Assembly: GCA_021792075.1 (NCBI GenBank)
Contig: JAJYVK010000033.1
Span: 1-10,121 of the forward strand
Direction of reading: 5' to 3'
Source of the DNA: Actinomycetes bacterium
GTDB taxonomy: Bacteria > Actinomycetota > Acidimicrobiia > Acidimicrobiales > Acidimicrobiaceae
Length of the DNA: 10,121 bases
The translations under genes were made by a program, and so were the position numbers. Below are positions 1 to 6,278 of the stretch, piece after piece (position 1 is the first letter of the stretch; each line of letters starts with the position of its first letter). Under the pieces are notes generated by a model. It did no database searches. It saw only the letters and a program-made list of their open reading frames with translations, and had not been told where the DNA came from.

Positions 1-255
1 GCAGGTCTTGCAACCCTTTACAGGCGGAAATTGGCGCCCAGCCCGTCTGCGATCCTCAGGCCGTGGTTCAACTCTCTGGCCGCATCGGTGGCTATGTACG
101 CAGCACTTCGGATTCTCATCTCTAGAATTGGCGTATCAACCGGATTGCATCTACTTTTGCAGGTCATTCTTGAGGTAATTGTGGGAGCAGCTGTGTTTGC
201 GGTGGTGGCACTCATAGGTACCCAGATCGACTCATTGACAGACAGGAGTCATTAA
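1..255 (+). CDS. C-terminal end of a polytopic membrane protein, probably the lipid II flippase MurJ (partial)
   Basis: This frame is open from the first base of the window to a TAA at 253-255, giving the last 84 residues of a longer protein. A TTG at 31 could be mistaken for a start, but the frame is open upstream of it. The residues show a basic patch (LYRRK), then two hydrophobic stretches, around residues 25-45 and 53-75, and a short polar tail. This fits the last two transmembrane helices of MurJ/MviN, which flips lipid II across the membrane for peptidoglycan synthesis. The MurJ gene lies on this side of trxB-trxA-cwlM in mycobacteria, which supports the call. The fragment carries no diagnostic motif, so another multi-helix transporter is possible. 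Its stop is immediately followed by the GTG of the next gene, implying co-transcription. Confidence 0.55.
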   Translation, partial: AGLATLYRRKLAPSPSAILRPWFNSLAASVAMYAALRILISRIGVSTGLHLLLQVILEVIVGAAVFAVVALIGTQIDSLTDRSH

Positions 256-1095
256 GTGAGCGTAAAGGTTGTTGTGGACTCGGGCGCGGATATCCCCAGC
301 GAGCTGGTCACAAAACACGGAATTGAGATCGTCCCTCTCAAAATCAGATTCGGAGACCGAGAGTACGTTGACACCAAGGATCTGACCACAGACCAATTTT
401 GGGAGCTTTGCGAGACCTCGAAGGAGCTCCCCCAGACAGCGGCTCCATCATCGGGAGATTTTGAAACAACCTTCCTGAAAGCCAAAGCTGACGGCTTTAC
501 GGAGGTCGTCTGCATAACTCTCTCATCGGATCTCTCAGCGACCTTCCAAGCGGCGACTCTTGCCGCCAACAATCTTCAGAATGAGATCAAGATCGAGCTG
601 ATCGATTCCCGTCTGGCCACCTTTGCAATCGGCAGCCTGGCGATTGCATCATCTATAGAGGCCGTCAAAGGCTCAGATGCCGAACAAATCTCTGCGCTCG
701 TTCGCAGCCGTATCCCATTCGTGCATGCCTTTGGAGCGTTGGACACCCTCGAAAACCTGCGTAAGGGTGGGAGGATAGGAAAGGCCGCAGCACTTTTCGG
801 CTCCCTTCTGTCATTCAAGCCGATTATCGACGTCAGAAACGGGATAATTGAGGGGGAATCGAAGCAGAGAACAAGGGGGAAAGCTCTAAATTACCTGATC
901 GAAAAGACCGTCAGCTACGGCGCCATAACCGACCTGGCCATCATTCACGCCAATGCACCGGACGTTGAAAGCTTTGCCGAACAACTCAAGACAGCCACCG
1001 GAATCCAAGATCTGATAGTTGCGAAGATCGGACCCGTCATCGGAACCCATGCGGGGCCCAGAACCATGGGTGTAACCTTCAGAACGCTCGGTTGA
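256..1095 (+). CDS. DegV family (FakB-like) fatty-acid-binding protein
   Basis: The protein has 279 residues, the usual length for the DegV family. Members bind a single fatty acid, and FakB members present it to the kinase FakA so that it can enter phospholipid synthesis. Family hallmarks are visible: the N-terminal VVVDSGADIP (5-14), the PQTAAPSSGDF segment (59-69) with the Thr/Ser that contact the carboxylate, LSSDLSATFQAA (89-100), the block TLENLRKGGRIGKAAALFG (164-182) and the C-terminal IGPVIGTHAGP (258-268). The GTG start lies directly after the previous stop, with AGGAG just upstream (243-247), so translation is probably coupled. No FakA-like kinase is in the window, so the fatty-acid role is inferred from the family only. 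Confidence 0.85.
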   Translation: MSVKVVVDSGADIPSELVTKHGIEIVPLKIRFGDREYVDTKDLTTDQFWELCETSKELPQTAAPSSGDFETTFLKAKADGFTEVVCITLSSDLSATFQAATLAANNLQNEIKIELIDSRLATFAIGSLAIASSIEAVKGSDAEQISALVRSRIPFVHAFGALDTLENLRKGGRIGKAAALFGSLLSFKPIIDVRNGIIEGESKQRTRGKALNYLIEKTVSYGAITDLAIIHANAPDVESFAEQLKTATGIQDLIVAKIGPVIGTHAGPRTMGVTFRTLG

Positions 1096-1170
1096 GAATC
1101 AAACAGTTCGCAAAACGAGCCGCACGAAACCACGCTAGATTGATCTCAGACCTTGGAGGATATTCATACT

Positions 1171-1488
1171 ATGGCAACTCCAGATGAATCTTTGGGACAG
1201 AGCAATGATTGGTCAACCCGCACTGCGGACACTATCGAATCATTTGTTGGTGCACTCAGAGAGAAGACCGTAGCCCCTCTTGTAAAGATTACTCGAGCCA
1301 TCGTCTATGGCATGCTCGCTCTGGTCGGCCTATTTGTCGTGGGGATTCTCCTATCGATAGCATTTATCCGGCTTCTCGAAGTCTATGCCTTCGAAAACAG
1401 GGTGTGGATAGCATATTTATTGGTAGGTGGAATTATGACGCTGCTGGGTTTGTTGGTATGGATGAAACGGACGAAGCACGAAAAATGA
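1171..1488 (+). CDS. Small two-helix membrane protein, actinobacterial holin-X-like
   Basis: The protein has 105 residues with a polar N-terminus (1-40), a hydrophobic helix at about 44-66, a short charged turn (EVYAFENR), a second helix at about 78-97 and a basic tail ending KRTKHEK. This layout resembles the putative actinobacterial holin-X family, whose function is unknown despite the name. I chose ATG 1171 over the in-frame TTG at 1153 because GGAGGA at 1155-1160 overlaps that TTG and sits 10 nt before the ATG. The gene lies 75 nt after the DegV gene and 16 nt before trxB, so it is probably in the same transcript. There is no lysis cassette nearby, so a phage origin is unlikely. The family assignment rests on topology and context. 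Confidence 0.6.
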   Translation: MATPDESLGQSNDWSTRTADTIESFVGALREKTVAPLVKITRAIVYGMLALVGLFVVGILLSIAFIRLLEVYAFENRVWIAYLLVGGIMTLLGLLVWMKRTKHEK

Positions 1489-1504
1489 GCAAATCGAGGT
1501 TGCA

Positions 1505-2464
1505 GTGTCTGAACAGGTAAAAGTTGCAATAATTGGTTCTGGTCCTGCCGGTTTGACTGCGGCGATATATACCGCGCGGGCAGATCTCAACCCCATCGTC
1601 ATCGAAGGCGAGCCTTCCTCCACCTCGGACCAGCCGGGTGGCCAGTTGATGCTGACTACTGAAATCGAGAACTATCCCGGCTTTGTGGAGGGGATCATGG
1701 GGCCCGAACTCATGTCCAACTTCAGGAGCCAGGCTCAACGATTTGGCGCTAGCTATGACACCGCAAAGGTCTCGAGGGTGGATTTCTCCGAGCGCCCTTT
1801 CAAGCTCTGGTGCACGAACCAGAGCGGCGAAGAGCCGAAATATCTCGCTGACTCAGTGATAATCTCTACCGGCGCCCGCTCACTCTTGTTGAATCTTGAG
1901 CACGAAACGGAGCTGATTGGCCATGGAATATCGACCTGCGCTACATGTGACGGCTTCTTTTTCAGAGATCATGAGATTGCCGTAGTTGGTGGCGGAGATT
2001 CCGCTCTCGAAGAAGCCGCCTTTTTGACCAAGTTTGCGAAGTCAGTGACAATCATTCACCGGCGTCATGAGCTGAGAGCATCAAAGATCATGCAAGACAG
2101 GGCTTTTGCCAACCCCAAGATCTCATTCATTTGGGATTCCACCGTGACTGAGCTGCATGGCGACACCTCGCTCTCTGGAATCACAATCACCAACCGAGAG
2201 ACCGGCAAGACGACCGATCTTGCGGTTACTGGGTTGTTCGTGGCCATAGGCCACTCCCCCAACACCGACATCTTCAAAGGCCAGATCGAAATGGATGAGG
2301 TCGGTTACATCATTACCCATGACGGAACAGCTACAAACGTTCCTGGAGTCTTCGCCTGTGGCGACGTCCAGGACCATATCTACCGTCAGGCGATAACAGC
2401 GGCAGGCTCAGGTTGCATGGCTGCAATAGACATTGAAAAATGGCTGAAGCAGGCTGAGGACTAG
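1505..2464 (+). CDS. trxB: Thioredoxin-disulfide reductase
   Basis: This 319-residue flavoprotein reduces oxidised thioredoxin with NADPH in the cytoplasm. All expected elements are present: the FAD-binding GSGPAG (11-16), the redox-active CATC (145-148), the NADPH-binding GGGDSA (162-167), the HRRxxxR element (185-191) that selects NADPH over NADH, and the second FAD motif FACGDV (284-289 region). The length is typical of the low-molecular-weight bacterial enzyme. Translation starts at GTG 1505, preceded by GAGGT at 1496-1500 with a short 4-nt gap. Its substrate gene trxA follows after 49 nt, the standard actinobacterial pairing. Confidence 0.97.
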   Translation: MSEQVKVAIIGSGPAGLTAAIYTARADLNPIVIEGEPSSTSDQPGGQLMLTTEIENYPGFVEGIMGPELMSNFRSQAQRFGASYDTAKVSRVDFSERPFKLWCTNQSGEEPKYLADSVIISTGARSLLLNLEHETELIGHGISTCATCDGFFFRDHEIAVVGGGDSALEEAAFLTKFAKSVTIIHRRHELRASKIMQDRAFANPKISFIWDSTVTELHGDTSLSGITITNRETGKTTDLAVTGLFVAIGHSPNTDIFKGQIEMDEVGYIITHDGTATNVPGVFACGDVQDHIYRQAITAAGSGCMAAIDIEKWLKQAED

Positions 2465-2513
2465 CAGCACCAATTCGAAATAAACTAATCACAAGAACCT
2501 TTGGAGATGCACT

Positions 2514-2840
2514 GTGGCTCAGAAGATATTGACCCTTAATGATTCCAATTTTGACGAACAACTTGTTGCGTCAGACGTTCCCGTTCTCGTAGACTTTTGG
2601 GCTGAATGGTGTGGCCCGTGCAAGATCATAGCTCCAATTCTCGAAGAGATAGCGGAACAGAAGAACGGCAAGTTGGCGATAGCCAAATTGAACGTCGACG
2701 ATGCGATGAACACGGCTCGCCGCTTCGAGGTAATGAGCATTCCGACTCTGATATTATTCAAAGACGGCCAGCCGGTGACACGGATCGTGGGAGCAAAACC
2801 CAAGGGCCAGCTCATAGCGGATCTGGAAGTGCACCTATAA
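2514..2840 (+). CDS. trxA: Thioredoxin
   Basis: This is a 108-residue single-domain thioredoxin with the active site WCGPC at residues 32-36, the preceding VDFWAEW strand, and the conserved cis-proline region (SIPTLILFKDG). It transfers electrons from TrxB to target disulfides such as ribonucleotide reductase and peroxiredoxins. Translation begins at GTG 2514 with GGAG at 2503-2506, 7 nt upstream. The TAA stop at 2838-2840 lies where the next gene's reading frame becomes credible, which raises an unusual start-codon question for that gene. Confidence 0.97.
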   Translation: MAQKILTLNDSNFDEQLVASDVPVLVDFWAEWCGPCKIIAPILEEIAEQKNGKLAIAKLNVDDAMNTARRFEVMSIPTLILFKDGQPVTRIVGAKPKGQLIADLEVHL

Positions 2841-3805
2841 CCTCTCAAATTGTCCGGTCCGGCGCCACACCACTGGAATCACTCCCAAACGAGCACAATA
2901 TCCGGGTTCGACTTGAGGCTCTCGGCTTCGGCAATGTTAGTGACGATTTGAATGAGCAGATCCTGGCATTTCAAAAGTCAAGAGCATTGCCCCAAACAGC
3001 GCTCTGTGATGCTCTTACATGGAAATCCCTGCTTGAAGCCGGCTACCAACTCGGCGATCGCCTCCTCTATGTTCGTACACCGATGATGCGAGGCGAAGAT
3101 GTCGCGGAACTTCAGAGCCGTCTCGGATCCCTTGGCTTCGATGCTGGCCGAGTTGACGGGATCTTCGGACCAGACACTCTTCGCGCCCTAAAGGATTTTC
3201 AACGTAATGTAGGGCTTCCCGTGGACGGAATATGCGGACCAACTTCGGTGGAGGAACTCCACAGAGTCTTTGGGCGATCGTCCACAAATATTCACTCTAT
3301 AAAAGAATTAGAGCACATTCGCTCCGATATTCGCAGCCTTTCAGATCTCTCCATCGCAGTTACCCATCAAGGCTTCTTGGATGCGCCTGCAGAACTGCTG
3401 AGGGCGGCTTTGACATTCAAAGGCGCACGGGCCCAGGTCATCATGCACCCAGACTCCTCCCGACTTGCCAGCCTCTCCAACGCACAGAAGGCGGATCTGT
3501 GCATTTATATTGAAGAGCAGCCCGACACCCAAGAAGTCCGCTATTACCAGGGATTTTCCTACACCTCTGCGTCTGGCGAAGCCCTCGCGCACCTTATGGC
3601 TCGATATATCAATGCCTCTTCAACTACCGTATACATCTCTGTAACAGGTATGAACGTGCCGGTACTTCGGGAAACAAGAATGACTGCGATAACTATATCC
3701 GTCGGCGATCCATCATTCTGGGTCCTCCACTCCCCCGAGACAGCCTCGGCTGTCACAAATGCCATCGCCGAGTGGACTAATAGTGACTTTCGTCACGATG
3801 CATAA
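2837..3805 (+). CDS. cwlM: CwlM-like protein: two peptidoglycan-binding repeats plus a degenerate amidase_3 domain; start uncertain
   Basis: Two PG_binding_1 repeats are visible. The first starts near IRVRLEALGF (codon at 2900). The second runs from RGEDVAELQ to VDGICGP (3089-3241). A C-terminal region from about 3347 aligns loosely with N-acetylmuramoyl-L-alanine amidases. Position after trxB-trxA and domain order match mycobacterial CwlM, which regulates MurA rather than cutting peptidoglycan. Here metal ligands appear lost: TVTHQG-like sequence (AVTHQGF) replaces DPGHGG, CIYIEEQ replaces the SLHxN stretch, and ISVGD replaces VELG, so no hydrolase activity is expected. The start is unresolved. 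No ATG, GTG or TTG lies in frame between 2609 and 2948, and 2948 is inside the first repeat. I give ATA 2837, which overlaps the trxA stop and has GGAAG 7 nt upstream. ATT 2849, CTG 2873, or ATG 2606 within trxA are alternatives. Confidence 0.7.
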   Translation: MTSQIVRSGATPLESLPNEHNIRVRLEALGFGNVSDDLNEQILAFQKSRALPQTALCDALTWKSLLEAGYQLGDRLLYVRTPMMRGEDVAELQSRLGSLGFDAGRVDGIFGPDTLRALKDFQRNVGLPVDGICGPTSVEELHRVFGRSSTNIHSIKELEHIRSDIRSLSDLSIAVTHQGFLDAPAELLRAALTFKGARAQVIMHPDSSRLASLSNAQKADLCIYIEEQPDTQEVRYYQGFSYTSASGEALAHLMARYINASSTTVYISVTGMNVPVLRETRMTAITISVGDPSFWVLHSPETASAVTNAIAEWTNSDFRHDA

Positions 3806-3863
3806 ACTTAATCCACAAAGTTATCCACATCCTGTGCATTAACTAAAGAATGACCCTCACCCT
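3806..3863. promoter_or_regulatory. Cluster of three DnaA-box-like 9-mers between convergent cwlM and parB
   Basis: The 58-bp gap holds TAATCCACA (3809-3817, one mismatch to TTATNCACA), TTATCCACA (3821-3829, perfect) and, on the other strand, TGTGCATTA (3833-3841, one mismatch). The first two share orientation and are 12 bp apart. No convincing terminator hairpin is seen between the two convergent genes. DnaA binding here is an inference from sequence match alone. Confidence 0.55.
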
Positions 3864-4778
3864 TTACTCTCCATCGAGGGTTCCGGAAAGCATCACTTTA
3901 TAAATGCGTTCTAGATCCTCCAAGCTGGAAAACTCGATGACAACTTTACCCCTTTGAATCATTGAGTCCCTGGAAACAAAGTCAACCTTGACGCGAGTTG
4001 AGAAAAGCTCTTCAAGAATCTCCTCCAACTCCAAAACAACGGCAGGTCTAGGCGCAACCCTAGCTTGACTCTTGGTGCGTGACGCCTTGTCGGATACGGA
4101 CTCCGTAACCGCGTCTCGCTCACGTCGAATCTCTTCCTCGACCGAACGCACCGAAAGACTCTCCTCGACAATCTTCCGCGCAAGGCTCTCTTGGAAAATT
4201 CGATCAGGAGACCCCAGCAGTGCCCTGGCGTGTCCTGCAGAGATCAGGCCTTGGGCGATCATGCTCAAAATACTTGGCGGCAACTGCAGTATTCTCAAAG
4301 AGTTCGTTATCGAAACACGTGACTTGCCCATTCGCAAAGCCAATGTTTCGTGGGTCAAGCCAAAATCCTCGATGAGCTGCTGATACGCTGACGCCTCTTC
4401 AAGAGGGTTAAGATCCTGGCGGTGAAGATTCTCGACAACGGCCCTTTCCAAAGAAGACAGTTCATCGGCATTGTGAACCAGGGCAGGAATCCTATCCAGC
4501 CCTGCGCGCTTGGCCGCTCTAAACCTCCTCTCCCCCGCTATGATCTCGTAACTATCTTCAGACACCGCTCGCACAAGTATCGGCTGTAAAACGCCGATCG
4601 CCGCAATCGATGCTGAAAGCGCGTTGAGACTCTCTTCGTCGAACGCTTTTCGAGGCTGGTTTGAATTTGGCGAAATTGCTGCAAGCGGAAGTTCCCTGTA
4701 AATGGAGCTTTCCTCTCCCCTTTCGCCTATCGGCAGAAGCGAGCCTAGACCCCTGCCAAGGCCACCTTTACGCGACAC
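3864..4778 (-). CDS. parB: Chromosome-partitioning protein ParB
   Basis: This 304-residue ParB binds parS and spreads as a CTP-dependent clamp to build the segregation complex. Visible elements are the N-terminal GLGRGLGSLLP, typical of the segment contacted by ParA, box I ISPNSNQPR (35-43), the CTP-binding GERRFRA (82-88), ENLHRQDLNP (116-125), a helix-turn-helix from about 141 to 167, and the conserved ISAGHARALLG (179-189). A basic linker and a C-terminal dimerisation segment follow. The GTG start overlaps the end of parA by 11 nt and is fixed by a strong AGGAGGT (4784-4790) just upstream. The gene is therefore coupled to parA. Its likely target sites are the two parS palindromes upstream of parA. 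Confidence 0.96.
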   Translation of the reverse strand: MSRKGGLGRGLGSLLPIGERGEESSIYRELPLAAISPNSNQPRKAFDEESLNALSASIAAIGVLQPILVRAVSEDSYEIIAGERRFRAAKRAGLDRIPALVHNADELSSLERAVVENLHRQDLNPLEEASAYQQLIEDFGLTHETLALRMGKSRVSITNSLRILQLPPSILSMIAQGLISAGHARALLGSPDRIFQESLARKIVEESLSVRSVEEEIRRERDAVTESVSDKASRTKSQARVAPRPAVVLELEEILEELFSTRVKVDFVSRDSMIQRGKVVIEFSSLEDLERIYKVMLSGTLDGE

Positions 4779-5541
4779 CCAAAACCTCCTTCGCTAACTC
4801 TCTGTAGGCAATGGCTCCACGAGAAGTAGGGTCAAAAACCGTTATCGGCTGGCCGAATGACGGCGCCTCAGAGATCCTCACCGCCCGTGGGATCACACTG
4901 TTGCAAACCTTGTCCCCGTAGAACTTCCGCACATCTTCGACCACCTGCTCAGCGAGCTTCGTCCTAGCGTCGTACATGGTCAAGACCACCGTTGAGATAT
5001 CCAACGAGGAGTTCAGACTGTTTTGCACCAGCTTCACGTTTCTAAAAAGCTGGCTTAACCCTTCCAGCGCATAGTACTCGCACTGAATTGGCACCATAAC
5101 CTCGGTTGCCGCGCATAGCGCGTTGATCGTCAAAAGCCCGAGCGATGGGGGACAGTCGATGAAGATAAAGTCGTAGTCCTCCAAAATCGGCTCGAGAGCC
5201 TTGCGCAGTCGAAGTTCCCTGGAAAAGGCGGACACTAGCTCGATCTCAGCACCTGCCAGATCAATTGTTGAGGTGCAGGCGAATAGATTCTTCACAGCTG
5301 TTGGTTCAATCGCATCCTCGATTGGAACGTCCTTCATGAGCACGTCATAGATGGTATAGTCCAGCGAACGCGCATCTATCCCCATACCGGTACCGGCGTT
5401 ACCTTGAGGATCCAAATCTATGACCAAGATCCGTCTACCTATCTCTGCCAAGGCAGCGGCTAGATTCACCGCTGTGGTTGTCTTGCCAACTCCGCCCTTC
5501 TGATTTGCTATCGCGATTACCCGCACATCTTCTACTGACAT
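4768..5541 (-). CDS. parA: Chromosome-partitioning ATPase ParA (Soj)
   Basis: This is a 257-residue ParA/MinD-type ATPase without the N-terminal DNA-binding extension of plasmid type Ia ParAs, so it is the chromosomal Soj form. It carries the deviant Walker A KGGVGKTT (15-22) with the signature first lysine, Walker A' VIDLDPQGN (40-48) and Walker B FIFIDCPPS (125-133). It binds DNA non-specifically as an ATP dimer and is displaced by ParB, moving the origin region. The ATG at 5541 has GAAGGAAGT a few nt upstream. Its 3' end overlaps parB by 11 nt. The 90-nt gap to rsmG contains two parS sites, so ParB bound there could also affect parAB transcription (inference). Confidence 0.97.
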   Translation of the reverse strand: MSVEDVRVIAIANQKGGVGKTTTAVNLAAALAEIGRRILVIDLDPQGNAGTGMGIDARSLDYTIYDVLMKDVPIEDAIEPTAVKNLFACTSTIDLAGAEIELVSAFSRELRLRKALEPILEDYDFIFIDCPPSLGLLTINALCAATEVMVPIQCEYYALEGLSQLFRNVKLVQNSLNSSLDISTVVLTMYDARTKLAEQVVEDVRKFYGDKVCNSVIPRAVRISEAPSFGQPITVFDPTSRGAIAYRELAKEVLGVA

Positions 5542-5572
5542 TTACTTCCTTCTTCCAGCTCGCCGCCAGATA

Positions 5573-5588
5573 GGTTCCACGTGGAACA
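5573..5588. promoter_or_regulatory. parS site (proximal to parA)
   Basis: GGTTCCACGTGGAACA contains the perfect 14-bp palindrome GTTCCACGTGGAAC (5574-5587), matching the bacterial parS core recognised by ParB. It differs from a full 16-bp palindrome only at the first base. It lies in the 5' leader region of parA. Confidence 0.92.
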
Positions 5589-5612
5589 TAATCGTTTTAG
5601 ATAGGACAGGAT

Positions 5613-5632
5613 AGTGTTCCACGTGGAACACT
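5613..5632. promoter_or_regulatory. parS site (distal, extended perfect palindrome)
   Basis: AGTGTTCCACGTGGAACACT is a perfect 20-bp palindrome containing the 16-bp parS TGTTCCACGTGGAACA (5615-5630). Its last base belongs to the stop codon of rsmG (5632-5634, minus strand). The centre is 42 bp from the centre of the other parS. Confidence 0.95.
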
Positions 5633-6237
5633 TAGAACAACGGCTTCTTCTCAGGTATCCCGACCCCTCGTGGAAATTTACCACGTGGTTTCCAACTCTT
5701 CACCATCCAGCAGTAGGAAAATTCAAATCTCCTGTAAATAGGGCTTGAGAATCCAAGCATTCTCAATCCATCCTCTGGCCACCTGTTCTCCAATGAGTCT
5801 GGTGGCTCAGAGACCAGTAAGATGCCGTCTTTGTGCAATAAACCGCTAGCATTTTCCGCTGTAGCAGATGGAGAGGCAAATCCCCGCGCCGTCACAAGGT
5901 CAAATGACAGCATATATGCAGGGGATTGAGCACATTCCTCACTTCTGCCACCATAGACACTGACTCGCTCCTCCAATTCGAAATACCTAACCATCTCTTC
6001 CAAGAAAAGGTACCTCTTCCTCATTGAATCAACGAGAAGACATCTTGACTCGGGGAACCACCCAGCTAGCAACAGTCCAGGAATTCCAGCACCGGATCCT
6101 AGATCTGCAACAAAAAAAGAGGACGGGAGCGCTCCCGTCCTCAATAACTCATCTATGCAAGCTGCAAAGCCCAAACTGTGTTGAAAAGCAAGTTCAATTG
6201 GCTTCGGCCCAATGAACCCGCGCTCCTGGGCTTGCAT
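5632..6237 (-). CDS. rsmG: 16S rRNA (guanine-N7) methyltransferase RsmG (GidB)
   Basis: This 201-residue SAM-dependent methyltransferase is expected to methylate the streptomycin-region guanine (G527, E. coli numbering) of 16S rRNA. Evidence is the SAM motif VADLGSGAGIPGL (43-55), the acidic strand end LLVD with SMRKRYLFLEE (67-81), the family motif DLVTARGFAS (113-122) and a terminal GIPEKKPL. ATG 6237 is taken as the start, but its best purine-rich SD is about 15 nt away. The frame stays open upstream with plausible family-like residues (LSREQQNWL) yet has no ATG, GTG or TTG there, so the true N-terminus could be slightly longer. Codons 32-42 encode a perfect terminator hairpin and U-run, described separately. 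The stop touches a parS site. Confidence 0.94.
   Translation of the reverse strand: MQAQERGFIGPKPIELAFQHSLGFAACIDELLRTGALPSSFFVADLGSGAGIPGLLLAGWFPESRCLLVDSMRKRYLFLEEMVRYFELEERVSVYGGRSEECAQSPAYMLSFDLVTARGFASPSATAENASGLLHKDGILLVSEPPDSLENRWPEDGLRMLGFSSPIYRRFEFSYCWMVKSWKPRGKFPRGVGIPEKKPLF
6112..6142 (-). terminator. Intrinsic-terminator structure inside the rsmG coding sequence
   Basis: Positions 6119-6142 are a perfect 24-bp palindrome (12-base arms, GAGGACGGGAGC and its complement). Read on the minus strand it is followed at once by seven T residues (6118-6112). In RNA this gives a 10-bp GC-rich stem with a GCGC loop plus a U-run, the classic Rho-independent layout in the direction rsmG is transcribed. 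It begins about 95 nt into the gene, in codons for LRTGALPSSFF. On the plus strand no T-run follows. Whether it terminates during active translation is unknown. Confidence 0.8.
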
Positions 6238-6278
6238 TAGCCAGTTCTGCTGCTCCCTGCTAAGTTGTCGAGAACCCG

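Noticed and set aside
31..255. A complete 74-residue protein starting at TTG 31
   Set aside because: The frame is open to the window edge and the sequence looks like the end of a larger membrane protein.
1171..1488. Holin-like gene as a sign of a prophage
   Set aside because: No endolysin, integrase or structural genes lie nearby, and it sits tightly between housekeeping genes. This family name does not imply lysis.
3053..3062. GGCGATCGCC palindrome resembling the cyanobacterial HIP1 element
   Set aside because: A single copy in coding sequence, in an actinobacterial context, gives no evidence of an element.
3853..3881. ACCCTC/GAGGGT inverted repeat as a cwlM/parB terminator
   Set aside because: The 6-bp stem has a 17-nt loop, no T-run, and extends into parB codons.
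5677..5692. Third parS-like site around CCACGTGG in the rsmG 3' end
   Set aside because: Only 10 of 16 bases match the parS in this window, and the outer arms do not fit. It encodes conserved RsmG tail residues.
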